The position numbers and the translations under genes are program-made. A stretch of 64,000 nt of DNA from Devosia sp. GTDB taxonomy: Bacteria; Pseudomonadota; Alphaproteobacteria; Rhizobiales; Devosiaceae. The notes under the pieces are model-generated. The model searched no databases, was not told the DNA's origin, and saw only the letters and a program-made list of their open reading frames with translations. The DNA lies in NCBI GenBank assembly GCA_015234425.1, contig JADGNE010000023.1:1-64000 (forward strand), written 5' to 3'. Positions 10,042 to 20,352 of this stretch are shown piece by piece; the stretch's first letter is position 1, and every line of letters starts with the position of its first letter.

Positions 10042-10410
10042 GTGGCTCGTATTGCTGGCGTCAATATCCCGACGAACAAGCGCGTTGTTATCGCGCTGCA
10101 GTATATTCACGGCATCGGCGAAAAGTTTGCCAAGGACATCACCGACAAGGTTGGTATCCCGGCAGAGCGTCGCGTCAACGAACTGACCGACGCTGAAGTG
10201 ATCCAGATCCGTGAAGCAATCGACAGCGATTACGTTGTTGAGGGTGATCTTCGTCGTAACGTTGCGATGAACATCAAGCGCCTGATGGACCTCGGTAACT
10301 ATCGTGGTCTGCGTCATCGTCGTGGCCTTCCGGTCCGCGGTCAGCGCACCCACACCAACGCTCGTACCCGCAAGGGTCCGGCGAAGCCGATCGCTGGCAA
10401 GAAGAAGTAA
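10042..10410 (+). CDS. rpsM: 30S ribosomal protein S13
   Basis: 122 residues starting at GTG ([26 protein letters not shown]), with the C-terminal [35 protein letters not shown]13 forms intersubunit bridges and contacts the P-site tRNA. A GGAG ribosome binding site precedes the start. It opens the alpha operon after a 175-base gap from adk. Confidence 0.97.
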   Translation: MARIAGVNIPTNKRVVIALQYIHGIGEKFAKDITDKVGIPAERRVNELTDAEVIQIREAIDSDYVVEGDLRRNVAMNIKRLMDLGNYRGLRHRRGLPVRGQRTHTNARTRKGPAKPIAGKKK

Positions 10411-10413
10411 TTT

Positions 10414-10443
10414 CCGCACCCGCTAGGGCGGGGCGGTGTTTTA
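10414..10443 (+). terminator. Terminator-like hairpin between rpsM and rpsK
   Basis: CCGC plus CCCGC (with one bulged A) pairs with GCGGG plus GCGG across 10414-10436, followed by TGTTTTA. It lies just after the rpsM stop; rpsK starts more than 100 bases later, an unusually wide gap for these genes. Confidence 0.5.
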
Positions 10444-10555
10444 TCGGAAGTGGCGGGGTTGATCCTGCAGGGCCATATGGCTCCTGGACCTAGTCCGTTT
10501 CTTCCGTGGTGGAGCTGCTGGCATTACGGCAGCGCCGATACCCAAGAGGACCTTT

Positions 10556-10948
10556 ATGGCTAAGAACGAAGTCGCGCGCGTCCGTCGCAAGGAGCGCAAG
10601 AATATCACTTCCGGCGTTGCTCACGTGAACGCCTCCTTCAACAACACCATGATCACCATCGCGGACATGCAGGGCAACACGATCTCGTGGTCGTCCTCGG
10701 GCGTGATGGGTTTCAAGGGTTCGCGCAAGTCGACCCCTTATGCTGCCCAGGTTGCCGCGGAAGACGCAGCAAAGAAGGCTCAGGAACACGGCATGAAGAC
10801 CCTCGAGGTCGAAGTTCGTGGTCCGGGTTCAGGCCGCGAATCGGCGCTCCGCGCCCTTCAGGCTGCAGGCTTCAACGTCACCTCGATCCGCGACGTGACT
10901 TCGATTCCGCACAACGGTTGCCGTCCGCGTAAGCGGCGCCGCGTCTAA
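10556..10948 (+). CDS. rpsK: 30S ribosomal protein S11
   Basis: 130 residues with [38 protein letters not shown] and the C-terminal [18 protein letters not shown] signature. S11 lies on the 30S platform near the E site. Order S13-S11-RpoA-L17 with no rpsD between is the alphaproteobacterial arrangement. Confidence 0.98.
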   Translation: MAKNEVARVRRKERKNITSGVAHVNASFNNTMITIADMQGNTISWSSSGVMGFKGSRKSTPYAAQVAAEDAAKKAQEHGMKTLEVEVRGPGSGRESALRALQAAGFNVTSIRDVTSIPHNGCRPRKRRRV

Positions 10949-10967
10949 CAACTAGACCACTTGGTAA

Positions 10968-11004
10968 ACTCCCGGCTGCAAGGGCCGGGAGTCCTATTGT
11001 GTTT
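10968..11004 (+). terminator. Terminator between rpsK and rpoA
   Basis: ACTCCCGGC (10968-10976) is an exact inverted repeat of GCCGGGAGT (10984-10992) with a seven-base loop, followed by CCTATTGTGTTT. A 9-bp GC-rich stem plus a moderate U run suggests partial termination ahead of rpoA. Confidence 0.6.
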
Positions 11005-11050
11005 GCGGCGGAGCGGCCTTCACGGGCCGCGAATTTGAAAGGACAATACC

Positions 11051-12070
11051 GTGACGATCCAGAGGAACTGGCAGGAACTCATCAAGCCGACCAAGCTGGA
11101 GATTGTTTCGGATGGCGTCGATACGCGCCAGGCTTCGGTTATCGCCGAGCCTCTCGAGCGCGGCTACGGCCTTACCTTGGGCAATGCGCTGCGTCGCGTT
11201 CTGCTGTCGTCGCTTCAGGGCGCCGCAGTCACCGCGATTCAGATCGACGGCATTCTGCACGAATTCTCGTCTCTGCCCGGCGTGCGTGAGGACATCACCG
11301 ACCTGGTGCTGAACGTTAAGGAAATCGCCATCAAGATGGGTGGCGAAGGTCCGAAGCGTCTCACACTGACCCGTCAGGGCCCAGGTTCTGTGACGGCCGG
11401 CGACATCAAGGTGTCGGGCGACATCGAAGTGCTCAATCCCGAACTCGTGATCTGCCATCTCGACGATGGTGCCGAAATCAACATCGAGTTCACCGTCAAT
11501 ACCGGCAAGGGCTATGTCCCCGCCGACAAGAACCGTCCGGAAGATGCCCCCATCGGCTATATTCCGGTCGACGCCCTGTTCTCGCCGGTTCGCCGCGTGA
11601 GCTACAAGGTTGACGCGACCCGCGCTGGCGAAAGCTTGGACAAGGACAAGCTCACCCTGCAGGTCGAGACCAATGGCGCCGTGTCGCCGGAAGATGCCGT
11701 GGCTTATGCTGCGCGCATTCTCCAGGACCAGCTGTCGGTCTTCGTGAACTTCGAAGAGCCCAGCAAGGAAAAGGCACAGGATGCCGTTCCCGAACTGGCC
11801 TTCAATCCGGCTCTGCTCAAGAAGGTGGACGAGCTCGAACTCTCCGTGCGTTCGGCCAACTGCCTCAAGAACGACAACATCGTCTATATCGGCGACCTTA
11901 TCCAGAAGACGGAAGCCGAGATGCTGCGGACTCCGAATTTCGGCCGCAAGTCGCTCAATGAAATCAAGGAAGTCCTGGCACAGATGGGGCTTCATCTCGG
12001 AATGGACGTTAACAACTGGCCGCCCGAGAATATCGATGACCTCGCCAAGCGCTACGAAGATCACTACTGA
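11051..12070 (+). CDS. rpoA: DNA-directed RNA polymerase alpha subunit
   Basis: 339 residues. The N-terminal dimerisation domain has [29 protein letters not shown], and the C-terminal domain has [41 protein letters not shown], the helix-hairpin region that binds UP elements and activators. The ATG-containing upstream region lacks an in-frame ATG; the start at 11051 is GTG after GGACAATACC. Full length. Confidence 0.98.
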   Translation: MTIQRNWQELIKPTKLEIVSDGVDTRQASVIAEPLERGYGLTLGNALRRVLLSSLQGAAVTAIQIDGILHEFSSLPGVREDITDLVLNVKEIAIKMGGEGPKRLTLTRQGPGSVTAGDIKVSGDIEVLNPELVICHLDDGAEINIEFTVNTGKGYVPADKNRPEDAPIGYIPVDALFSPVRRVSYKVDATRAGESLDKDKLTLQVETNGAVSPEDAVAYAARILQDQLSVFVNFEEPSKEKAQDAVPELAFNPALLKKVDELELSVRSANCLKNDNIVYIGDLIQKTEAEMLRTPNFGRKSLNEIKEVLAQMGLHLGMDVNNWPPENIDDLAKRYEDHY

Positions 12071-12104
12071 TCCGGCGCAGGCCAAGACTTTTAGGAGATA
12101 ACCC

Positions 12105-12527
12105 ATGCGACACGGTAATCGCGGCCGCAAATTCAGCCGTACCGCTTCTCACCGTAAGGCGATGTTCGCCAATATGTCTGCTGCGCTGATCAAGCACGAG
12201 CAGATCGTTACTACGCTTCCCAAGGCCAAGGACCTGCGTCCGATCGTCGAGAAGCTGATCACCCTCGGCAAGCGCGGCGACCTGCACGCTCGTCGTCAGG
12301 CGATCGCCCAGATCCGCGACGAAGCCATGGTTGCGAAGCTCTTCGCAGTCCTCGGCCCGCGTTATGCTGAGCGTCAGGGCGGCTACATCCGCATCCTGAA
12401 GGCCGGTTTCCGCTATGGCGACAACGCGCCGCTGGCCGTGATCGAGTTCGTCGATCGTGACGTCAATGCCAAGGGCCAGGACTCCGGTCCGTCCTTCGCA
12501 CAGGACGACGAAGCCGAAGCCGCATAA
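12105..12527 (+). CDS. rplQ: 50S ribosomal protein L17
   Basis: 140 residues beginning [24 protein letters not shown], the L17 signature, followed by [29 protein letters not shown]. It is the last gene of the alpha operon, with an AGGAGATAA ribosome binding site, and is followed by a terminator. Confidence 0.98.
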   Translation: MRHGNRGRKFSRTASHRKAMFANMSAALIKHEQIVTTLPKAKDLRPIVEKLITLGKRGDLHARRQAIAQIRDEAMVAKLFAVLGPRYAERQGGYIRILKAGFRYGDNAPLAVIEFVDRDVNAKGQDSGPSFAQDDEAEAA

Positions 12528-12550
12528 GAGCGCTTCAGCACAAAGCTTCA

Positions 12551-12586
12551 AAAGGGCGGCCCCAGTGGTCGCCCTTTTTGTTTTTG
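12551..12586 (+). terminator. Terminator after rplQ
   Basis: GGGCGGCC (from 12554) pairs with GGTCGCCC (to 12574), one G-U pair, followed by TTTTTGTTTTT. It closes the alpha operon and faces the end of the convergent YCII gene. Confidence 0.8.
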
Positions 12587-12590
12587 CCTG

Positions 12591-12968
12591 TCACCGCGCT
12601 TCGGCCCTGGCCTTCAGCCGTTCCGGTGGCACAGCGTTGAACGCCCGCACCTCAACCGGTGCCCTGCAGGCCACTGTCGCTTTTTTCCCCCATTCGACCG
12701 CTTCCTCGAGGCTCTCGCATTCGAGCACCCAGAAGCCGCCGACATGCTCCTTTGCCTCGATGAAGGGGCCGTCGGTGACCATGGTGCCGCCATTGCGATC
12801 GGCGCGGATGGTCTTGGCGCGGGCAGGGGGCTGCAGGCCGCCGACGAAATTGCGCACACCCTTGGCAATCATCTCCTCATTGAGCGCGGAGATATCGCTC
12901 ATCAGCTGGCTGTCTTCCTTGGACGGGTCGTAGTCGTCGGGCAGGTGGATCGCGACGAGATATTCCAT
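12591..12968 (-). CDS. YCII-related domain protein
   Basis: 125 residues on the minus strand, convergent with rplQ. The sequence (MEYLVAIHLPDDYDPSKED..., GGLQPPARAKTIRAD, VTDGPFIEAKEHVGGFWVLEC, EAVEWGKKA) is the ferredoxin-like fold of the YCII/DGPF group, often found next to ECF sigma factor genes in other genomes. No such sigma gene is visible here. Biochemical role unknown. A GGAGACGAAA ribosome binding site precedes the ATG. Confidence 0.85.
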   Translation of the reverse strand: MEYLVAIHLPDDYDPSKEDSQLMSDISALNEEMIAKGVRNFVGGLQPPARAKTIRADRNGGTMVTDGPFIEAKEHVGGFWVLECESLEEAVEWGKKATVACRAPVEVRAFNAVPPERLKARAEAR

Positions 12969-13128
12969 TTTCGTCTCCTCATTAATCCGGCGGGTGTTTT
13001 TGCCGTCCAGACTAGACGAGTGAGATGGCGGGACTCAGACTGAGCGCGTCGCGATCGCCGTTCCTGATTTTTCTCGCTTTCCCTTTTCCCCTTGCCGTGT
13101 ACCCATGAAGGCCTTGTCGGGGGACAGC

Positions 13129-14163
13129 ATGGATCGCATTCTCGTCACGGGGGCCTCGGGCTTCGTTGCCAAGCACATCATTGGAGAGCTGCTGCGCGCC
13201 GGCTATCAGGTGCGTGGCACGGTCCGCAGCCGCGCCCGCCTTTCCGGCATCAAAGATGCGATTGCCGAGCTCGCTCCCGGTCGCGAACAGCATCTTGAAA
13301 TCGTCGAGGCGGACCTCCTCGAAGACGCCGGCTGGTCCGCCGCCATGGCTGGTTGTGCTGCGGTCATGCATGTGGCCACGGTAATCGTCGCCGAAGAGCC
13401 GAAGGACGCGTCCATCGTCATTCGCCCCGCCGTTGAAGGCACTGAGCGCATCCTGCGGTTTGCCCTTGCCAGCGGCATCAGGCGCGTGGTGATGACCTCC
13501 TCCATTTCCACGGTCGGTTATGGTCATGGCCACGACAGCGGCGTCCGAACCTATACCGAGGCCGATTACACCAATCTTGAAAACATGCGCCACCCCTGGG
13601 CCTATTGCATCGGCAAGACGCGGGCCGAACAGGCCGCCTGGGCCTACGCTCGCAGCAGGGATATGCAGCTGACCACCATCCACCCGGGGGCCATTCTCGG
13701 TCCGGCGACTGATCCCCAGACCAGCATCTCACTTGGGCTCGTCAGCGGGCTCCTCGATGGGTCAACACCGGCCATGCCCCGCATCGGCTTTGCCATCAGC
13801 GATGTCCGCGATGTCGCCGCCATGCATCTGGCTGCGCTGCAGACGCCCCAGAGCATCGGCCAGCGCTATCTCTGCACCGCGCCATATACGCGCTTTGACG
13901 AGGTCGCGGGCATCCTGCGCCGGGCCTATCCCGATTATCCTGTGACGCTCAAATCCGTGCCCGACTGGATCATGCGGCTCGTTGCGCTCACGGGTGGTCC
14001 TGTCCGCCAGATCATCAACGATATCGGCAATGAAAAGCATTTTGACGGGTCGAAAGGCGAGCGTCTTCTGGGCCGCCCCTATTTCACGGTCGAGGAAGCC
14101 GTCCTCAGCGCGGCCGACAGCCTGATCCGCTTCAACCTGGTAAAGCCTAAACCGGGAAGGTAA
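13129..14163 (+). CDS. NAD(P)-dependent epimerase / dihydroflavonol reductase-like oxidoreductase
   Basis: 344 residues from the ATG at 13129 (MDRILVTGASGFVAKHII), preceded by GGGGGAC; an in-frame ATG at 13105 is an alternative. Extended short-chain dehydrogenase fold: nucleotide-binding GASGFVAK near residue 8, TSSISTVGYG, and the catalytic YCIGK (YxxxK) near residue 160. It resembles the cinnamoyl-CoA/dihydroflavonol reductase-like group acting on aldehydes or ketones; the substrate cannot be told. Its 3' end overlaps the convergent next gene by 17 bases. Confidence 0.85.
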   Translation: MDRILVTGASGFVAKHIIGELLRAGYQVRGTVRSRARLSGIKDAIAELAPGREQHLEIVEADLLEDAGWSAAMAGCAAVMHVATVIVAEEPKDASIVIRPAVEGTERILRFALASGIRRVVMTSSISTVGYGHGHDSGVRTYTEADYTNLENMRHPWAYCIGKTRAEQAAWAYARSRDMQLTTIHPGAILGPATDPQTSISLGLVSGLLDGSTPAMPRIGFAISDVRDVAAMHLAALQTPQSIGQRYLCTAPYTRFDEVAGILRRAYPDYPVTLKSVPDWIMRLVALTGGPVRQIINDIGNEKHFDGSKGERLLGRPYFTVEEAVLSAADSLIRFNLVKPKPGR

Positions 14164-14686
14164 GCCCCCAGCGCCGATAGAGCGCCTGTAGTTCGCGCTG
14201 GTTGCGGCACACGACGACCGGCAATCCGGTCGCTTTCGCTACGGCAATATACTTGTCGGCCGCGTCGCGGGTGATCCAGAGCCAGTGGATCATGTCCCAC
14301 TTGATCGAGTCGCGATTGCCCTCCAGCGCTCCCGCCCGGTTTCGGTTGAGCGTGCGGGTGAAATAGCGCCAGTACCGCCGCCAAAGCGGCTCGTCGAGGG
14401 TAATGACGCCCGTCGCGCGGGAAAACCGGAGCGGGAGGATGACCGAATAATTCCCGTCCATCACCCATTCCGGCTCGGCCACTGCCTCGGCATGAAGAGC
14501 GTGAAACTCCTCATCCGGCCGCTGCACCCAGTCCGTATTCGGCATATGCCGAAAGAGATCGACGTGACGGGCGGGGACGCCGATCTTTTTTCCGATCGCA
14601 ACCGCGAGCGTCGATTTACCCGCATTGGTCGGCCCGAGAATCACGATCCGGCGGCCAAGATCATCAAGCTCGGGTATGTCTGGCAA
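14147..14686 (-). CDS. P-loop kinase-like protein (adenylate-kinase / FlaR-like)
   Basis: 179 residues. A Walker A motif GPTNAGKST lies at about residues 18-26, followed by IGKKIGVPARHVDLFRHMPNTDW, EWVMDGNYS and LDEPLWRRYWRYFTRTLNR. This pattern matches the small topology-modulation/FlaR-like nucleotide kinase-like proteins whose substrate is unknown. It overlaps the convergent epimerase gene by 17 bases at its 3' end. Confidence 0.75.
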   Translation of the reverse strand: MPDIPELDDLGRRIVILGPTNAGKSTLAVAIGKKIGVPARHVDLFRHMPNTDWVQRPDEEFHALHAEAVAEPEWVMDGNYSVILPLRFSRATGVITLDEPLWRRYWRYFTRTLNRNRAGALEGNRDSIKWDMIHWLWITRDAADKYIAVAKATGLPVVVCRNQRELQALYRRWGLTFPV

Positions 14687-14710
14687 TTCTACGCTCCTCA
14701 GATCCGGCTC

Positions 14711-14757
14711 CTGCCTCCCCTTGCCCCTTCGGGGTGAGGGCTAAGGTGAGGGGCCTT
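14711..14757. repeat. GC-rich palindromic intergenic repeat, copy 1
   Basis: CTCCCC...GGGG half-palindrome followed by GAGGGCTAAGGTGAGGGGCC. It lies between the kinase-like gene and the monooxygenase-oxidase fusion gene. The same design recurs at 20.9, 26.0, 27.2-27.4, 39.8, 47.1-47.3 and 49.0-49.1 kb. Confidence 0.7.
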
Positions 14758-14782
14758 CTTTTCGCTTCCCAGTCACCTCCGC

Positions 14783-17035
14783 TCACGCCGCTGGCGGTAT
14801 TGGAAAGTTGGCATTGAACAGCCCGGCCGGATCATATTTGGCCTTGAGCTGCCGCAGGCGGGTGAGTGTCTTGCCCGGAAATGCCTTTTCGAGCAAGTCC
14901 GGGCCCCGGCCGGTCTCAAAGCTCGTATAGAGCCCGTCGAGCTGGCCCGCCATGTCCGGCCACATCGCCTCCAGCCGCTGCTCCATGCCTTTGCTGAAGG
15001 CGGCGACATTGAAGCTGAAATTCTGGTGCCGATGGGCGTAAGCGGTTGCGTCCTCGGCGACGTCGTTGACTGCGCCACCCACGGCCCTGATCTGCATCAT
15101 TGCAGTCGCGCCACCGTCCAGCAAGGCGCCCATGCTCCGCGCGATGTCCGGTGTCAGTGTGGTCAGCAGGCCCGAGTGGCCCACGAGCTTTCCTGCCCCG
15201 TCATGACAGTCAAAACTGCTCTCCACTAGCGACGCATAAGGAATGATATAGGCCTGGCTGCCGAGGATCGGCCCGACGGCGAGGAACGGCTGCAGCAGCG
15301 GTTCGGCGAATTCTGGATCATTGCTCATGATCACGACGCTCGCCTGTGCGATGGGCTGGTTGCCGGCCCGTCCCGGCACCATGGAGAGGAAGCTCGTCAC
15401 CTCCCGCGGCGATTTTTCGACCGCCTCTGCCCAGCGCGGCAACACGCTCTGGGCATCGCTGAGATCATAGGTGATCTGGGCGAACACCACATTACCCACT
15501 GGATAGGCGTCCATTTCGAACGCGGTCACCACGCCGAAATTGCCACCGGCGCCGCGCAGCGCCCAGAAGAGATCGGCGTTGTTCTCCCGATCCGCCCGCA
15601 CCATCGAACCGTCAGCGAGCACCACGTCCGCCGCCTGCACATGATCCAGCGTCAGCCCATGCTTGCGCGTGAAATAGCCTATGCCGCCCGCCGTCGCGAG
15701 ACCGCCAACACCCACGCCACCATAGTCGCCCGAGCTCATGCCGAGCCCATGCGGCGCCAGGGCCGCGGCAACCTCACCCCAGCGTGCACCAGGCCCGACA
15801 CGAAACAGACCGCTCTTTTCATCGAGCAGTTTGATCGCATTCATCTGCCCCAGATCGATGACAATGCCGCCGTCATTGGTCTCCCGTCCCGAAATGCCGT
15901 GCCCGCCACTGCGCACCGCCAGCGGCACGCTTTGCCGCGCGGCATAGGCGACCGCTTCAGAGACCTCCTCAGCCTTTTTCGGCCGCAGCACGAGCCCGGG
16001 ATTGCCCTTGTGGATGTAGGTCGAGCGGAATTTCGGAAAATCGTGGTCGCCCGGCTCGACGGCCTGCGGCGCCAGATCTTTGGGAATGCCGTCATAGTCA
16101 ATGCCGGGGCGACGCTGGGCGAGGGCGCTCGACGAGCGCGTTGACGCCGTCTGCGCGCCCAGTGCCGCACGCGCCGCCGCCACCTTTTCGCGCACCGCCG
16201 GTGCCACCCGCGTGCCAAACAGCTCGATCGGGCCGGAGGCGTCCGCAGGCAGGATGAAGGTCGAAAACCCTTGCTCCAGCGCCAGCGCCGTCAATTGCTC
16301 GATCATGGCATTGACGTCATCGGTCGTCGTCAGCCGGCCGCCGATATTGAGGAGCCGCCGGATGTCGCGCGGATCCCGCCCGGCCTCAATCGCGGCTTCG
16401 TCGATGACGGCGTTGGATTCGACGAGATCGGGCGATTTGATATAGCCCTGCGAGGGCAGCCAGCCATCGGCCTTGCGCCCGATCAGCTTAAGCATGCGCG
16501 GCTTGTAGGCGCCCAGCCAGATCCCGATCTGATGATGGGGCAGGGGTCCGCGTCGGGCACCCCGCGCCTTGTGATAGGTCCCGTCGACCCTGACGCCACC
16601 GGCAGCCCCGGCGTCCCAGATGCCGCGGATGATGCCGATGCCCTCATCCAGCGCGTCGACGGACTGTCCGGGGCTGAGCTTGTCCTCGCCCATGGCCTCT
16701 ATGCCATCCCAGAATGCGCCGGCGCCGAGCCCGAGTTCAACGCGCCCCTTTGACAAGAGGTCGAGACTGGCCACCGCCCGCGCCAGCACGGCGGGCTGGC
16801 GCAACGGCAGGTTCAGCACGTTCCCAGACAGGCTCACGCGACTGGTCTTGGCCGCCACATAAGACAGCAGCGTCCAGGTATCGACGAAGTTGGACTGGTA
16901 GGGATGATCCTGGAAGGTGACGAGATCGAGTCCATAAGCCTCGGTCTCCTGCGCCAGCGCCACCACGGCATCCACCTTCTGGGCAGACGGGGTGATGAAG
17001 GTGCCAAAGCGCAGGCTATGCCCGTAATCGGTCAT
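14783..17035 (-). CDS. Fusion: LLM-class flavin-dependent oxidoreductase + BBE-type FAD-linked oxidase
   Basis: 750 residues in one uninterrupted frame. Residues 1 to about 295 are a luciferase-like monooxygenase (RFGTFITPSAQ, LVTFQDHPYQ, LSGNVLNLPLRQPAVLARAVASLDLLSKGRVELGLGAG, WLGAYKPRMLKLIGRKADGW), which would use F420 or FMN. After a linker (QTASTRSSSALAQRRPG), residues from about 315 form a PCMH FAD-binding oxidase with RSGGHGISG (the His is the covalent FAD site in the family), GGLATAGGIGYFTRKHGL, and a C-terminal BBE segment KYDPAGLFNANFPIPP. Both halves look complete. Substrate unknown; a two-step oxidation is inferred. No stop or ribosome binding site separates the halves. Confidence 0.88.
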   Translation of the reverse strand: MTDYGHSLRFGTFITPSAQKVDAVVALAQETEAYGLDLVTFQDHPYQSNFVDTWTLLSYVAAKTSRVSLSGNVLNLPLRQPAVLARAVASLDLLSKGRVELGLGAGAFWDGIEAMGEDKLSPGQSVDALDEGIGIIRGIWDAGAAGGVRVDGTYHKARGARRGPLPHHQIGIWLGAYKPRMLKLIGRKADGWLPSQGYIKSPDLVESNAVIDEAAIEAGRDPRDIRRLLNIGGRLTTTDDVNAMIEQLTALALEQGFSTFILPADASGPIELFGTRVAPAVREKVAAARAALGAQTASTRSSSALAQRRPGIDYDGIPKDLAPQAVEPGDHDFPKFRSTYIHKGNPGLVLRPKKAEEVSEAVAYAARQSVPLAVRSGGHGISGRETNDGGIVIDLGQMNAIKLLDEKSGLFRVGPGARWGEVAAALAPHGLGMSSGDYGGVGVGGLATAGGIGYFTRKHGLTLDHVQAADVVLADGSMVRADRENNADLFWALRGAGGNFGVVTAFEMDAYPVGNVVFAQITYDLSDAQSVLPRWAEAVEKSPREVTSFLSMVPGRAGNQPIAQASVVIMSNDPEFAEPLLQPFLAVGPILGSQAYIIPYASLVESSFDCHDGAGKLVGHSGLLTTLTPDIARSMGALLDGGATAMMQIRAVGGAVNDVAEDATAYAHRHQNFSFNVAAFSKGMEQRLEAMWPDMAGQLDGLYTSFETGRGPDLLEKAFPGKTLTRLRQLKAKYDPAGLFNANFPIPPAA

Positions 17036-17047
17036 GATATGCCCAGC

Positions 17048-17064
17048 AGTTACGAAAGATAACC
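17048..17064. promoter_or_regulatory. Candidate operator upstream of the fusion oxidoreductase
   Basis: GTTACGAAAGATAAC (17049-17063) has the outer arms GTTA and TAAC in exact inverted symmetry, 13 bases upstream of the fusion gene start. It resembles the motif in front of the HxlR gene (63398-63414). A shared HxlR-type regulator is only an inference. Confidence 0.3.
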
Positions 17065-17169
17065 TACTATCTAGTCGTCACCGTTGGGCATTCAAGTCGG
17101 CACATTTGTGTAACCATTGTGCGGCCGATGGCCGGGACGGATACCGCCCCAGCCGACAATCCGCTGCGT

Positions 17170-17610
17170 TCAGAGCTTGCAGGCGTGTCGCAGACCGTCA
17201 TTGCCGAGGAAGGTGTCGGTGCGCGCGTCATAGGATTTATAGCGAGACGCGCAGCGCGCCACGTGCTCGGCGTCGAAAGTGTTCCGCGCTGCCGGGGCAG
17301 GGGCCGGCTTGTTGCTGTTGGCAATGGCGCCGGCGATGATTGCGCCGATGGCGAGACCGAAAATGCCCGCGATCAGCGGCTCGAGGTCGTTGCGATTGCG
17401 GTAGTAATAGGCGTCGTAGTCACGCGCGCTCCAGAACCACCAGCCGTTGCAATCGGGGTCCTGCGGATACTTCTGGCAATAGGCCTGCACCACCTGCTTG
17501 CGCTGTTCGGCATTCAGCGAATGGTCCTGCGCCTGAACCGGTGCGATGCTGGACAGGGCCATGATGCCGGTGAGCGCTATTGCGGTAAACTTCGTGACAA
17601 ACGTGTTCAT
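17170..17610 (-). CDS. BA14K family protein (lectin-like)
   Basis: 146 residues from the ATG at 17610, preceded by GGAAGGTCCCA; the frame is open upstream but that part is not protein-like. Signal peptide MNTFVTKFTAIALTGIMAL...VQAQ, then a Cys pair region, one membrane segment (PLIAGIFGLAIGAIIAGAIA), and the C-terminal HVARCASRYKSYDARTDTFLG block typical of BA14K proteins, first described as Brucella immunoreactive antigens. Envelope location is likely. Its start is divergent from glyA. Confidence 0.88.
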   Translation of the reverse strand: MNTFVTKFTAIALTGIMALSSIAPVQAQDHSLNAEQRKQVVQAYCQKYPQDPDCNGWWFWSARDYDAYYYRNRNDLEPLIAGIFGLAIGAIIAGAIANSNKPAPAPAARNTFDAEHVARCASRYKSYDARTDTFLGNDGLRHACKL

Positions 17611-17989
17611 TGGGACCTTCCAGAGATTTTTTGTTTCCTGAACGTAGTTTGCGCTCGATCTCTCTAGGAAGCGTTGCCTCGTGCGGTGAACGCCCGCTTG
17701 CTGCATCGCCTTGCATTTTAAGCGTGGCCGGGCATTGCGTCGCGCCCTTTGGCTCTTCACTTTTAGTCGGGCTTACGCCATATTCGCCTCCGTTCGCGCA
17801 ACTGGCGAGATGAGATGGGTAACCATCGGGGAACGCGAACCTCATGAAGCCGCTCGCCTGGGCACCCAACCGCAACCAGGGGAGCCCTATGCTGTCAGCA
17901 TTGTCCACCCGGCCTTGGAATCGCGCTCAGCGCCATGATATGAGCACGTCCAATCAAATCTCTTCCGTCTCACGCGAGGTAATTTTCTC
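17611..17989. other. Divergent intergenic region BA14K / glyA
   Basis: 379 bases between the two divergent starts. Short open frames here have no ribosome binding site or recognisable protein features. Promoters for both genes must lie here, but I cannot pick convincing boxes. No riboswitch fold for glycine or SAM is evident. Confidence 0.6.
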
Positions 17990-19288
<1,299 letters not shown>

Positions 19289-19297
19289 GGGTATCCC

Positions 19298-19777
19298 ATG
19301 CGCTGCCCCTATTGTGGCAACGACGACACCCAGGTGAAGGATAGCCGCCCGACTGAAGATTCGGGCGCTATCCGCCGCCGCCGCGTGTGCAATGCCTGCG
19401 GCGGTCGCTTCACCACGTTTGAGCGCGTGCAGCTGCGCGACCTCACCGTGGTCAAGAAGAGCGGCCGGAAAGTGCCCTTCGACCGCGAAAAGCTCTCCCG
19501 TTCGGTCTATACCGCCTTGCGCAAGCGTTCTGTCGAGGCCGAGCGCGCCGAGCGGCTGATTTCGGGCATCGTCCGTCAGCTGGAAAGCCTGGGCGACGTC
19601 GAAATCACCTCCGACCAGATCGGCGAATATGTGATGGAGGGGCTCAAGGGCCTCGACGATGTGGCCTTCGTCCGCTTCGCCTCCGTCTACAAGAATTTCT
19701 CTTCTGCCGACGACTTCCGGGACTTTTTGGCCGAGCTGGCGCAGGGCGGGGACCAGACCTTCCAGGACGAGGACTGA
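19298..19777 (+). CDS. nrdR: Transcriptional repressor NrdR
   Basis: 159 residues: an N-terminal zinc ribbon ([16 protein letters not shown] and CNACGGRF) and an ATP-cone domain ([20 protein letters not shown]). NrdR senses nucleotides through the ATP cone and represses ribonucleotide reductase genes at NrdR boxes. It is cotranscribed with glyA and ribH by position. Confidence 0.97.
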   Translation: MRCPYCGNDDTQVKDSRPTEDSGAIRRRRVCNACGGRFTTFERVQLRDLTVVKKSGRKVPFDREKLSRSVYTALRKRSVEAERAERLISGIVRQLESLGDVEITSDQIGEYVMEGLKGLDDVAFVRFASVYKNFSSADDFRDFLAELAQGGDQTFQDED

Positions 19778-19876
19778 TCTGCACCTGTTGCAGACCCAGC
19801 CGCGCCGGATTAAGGGTTGGGACGAGCTCGCGCGCTCCGATTTGGCGGATCGCGCGCAACACAAAGGTTTCGAGAC

Positions 19877-20350
19877 ATGGACTCCTACGGCGAGCGTTTC
19901 CCGATCGAAGCCAATTCAGCAGCCGGTCAGCATTTCCTGATCGTCGAGGGACGCTCCTATCCGGGCATCGCTGATGAGATGCGCGGCGGCGCTGTTGCCG
20001 CCCTCGAGGCGGCCGGTGCCACGCACGACGTCATCGCCGTGCCGAGCGCCATGGAAGTTCCGGTCGCCGTCGCCATGGCGATCGAAGCCGGGGACTATGA
20101 CGGGTTTATCGCCCTGGGCTGCGTCATGCGCGGCCACACAAATCACTATGAGGCCGTCGCCGGCGAGAGCATTCGTGCGCTTGCCGAGTTGGCGGTCGTC
20201 GATGCCCTTCCGCTGGGTATCGGCATTCTGACCGTTGAAAATGAAGGGCAGGCCTGGGTCCGCGCGCGCAAGAGTGAGCAGGACCGGGGTGGCGACGCCG
20301 CTCGTGCCGCATTGGCCCTGGCAGCGCTTAAGGCAAAGTTGAACGCATAG
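19877..20350 (+). CDS. ribH: 6,7-dimethyl-8-ribityllumazine synthase
   Basis: 157 residues from the ATG at 19877 (MDSYGERFPIEANS); the frame is open 60 bases upstream but without protein-like sequence. Family landmarks: VPSAMEVPVAVAMAIEAGDYDGFIALGCVMRG and GILTVENEGQAWVRA. The catalytic segment reads RGHTNHYEAV, differing from the common RG(E/A)T(x)H form while keeping the His at its end. It makes lumazine in riboflavin synthesis. No ribD or ribE separates it from nrdR. nusB starts two bases after its stop. Confidence 0.93.
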   Translation: MDSYGERFPIEANSAAGQHFLIVEGRSYPGIADEMRGGAVAALEAAGATHDVIAVPSAMEVPVAVAMAIEAGDYDGFIALGCVMRGHTNHYEAVAGESIRALAELAVVDALPLGIGILTVENEGQAWVRARKSEQDRGGDAARAALALAALKAKLNA

Positions 20351-20352
20351 AA

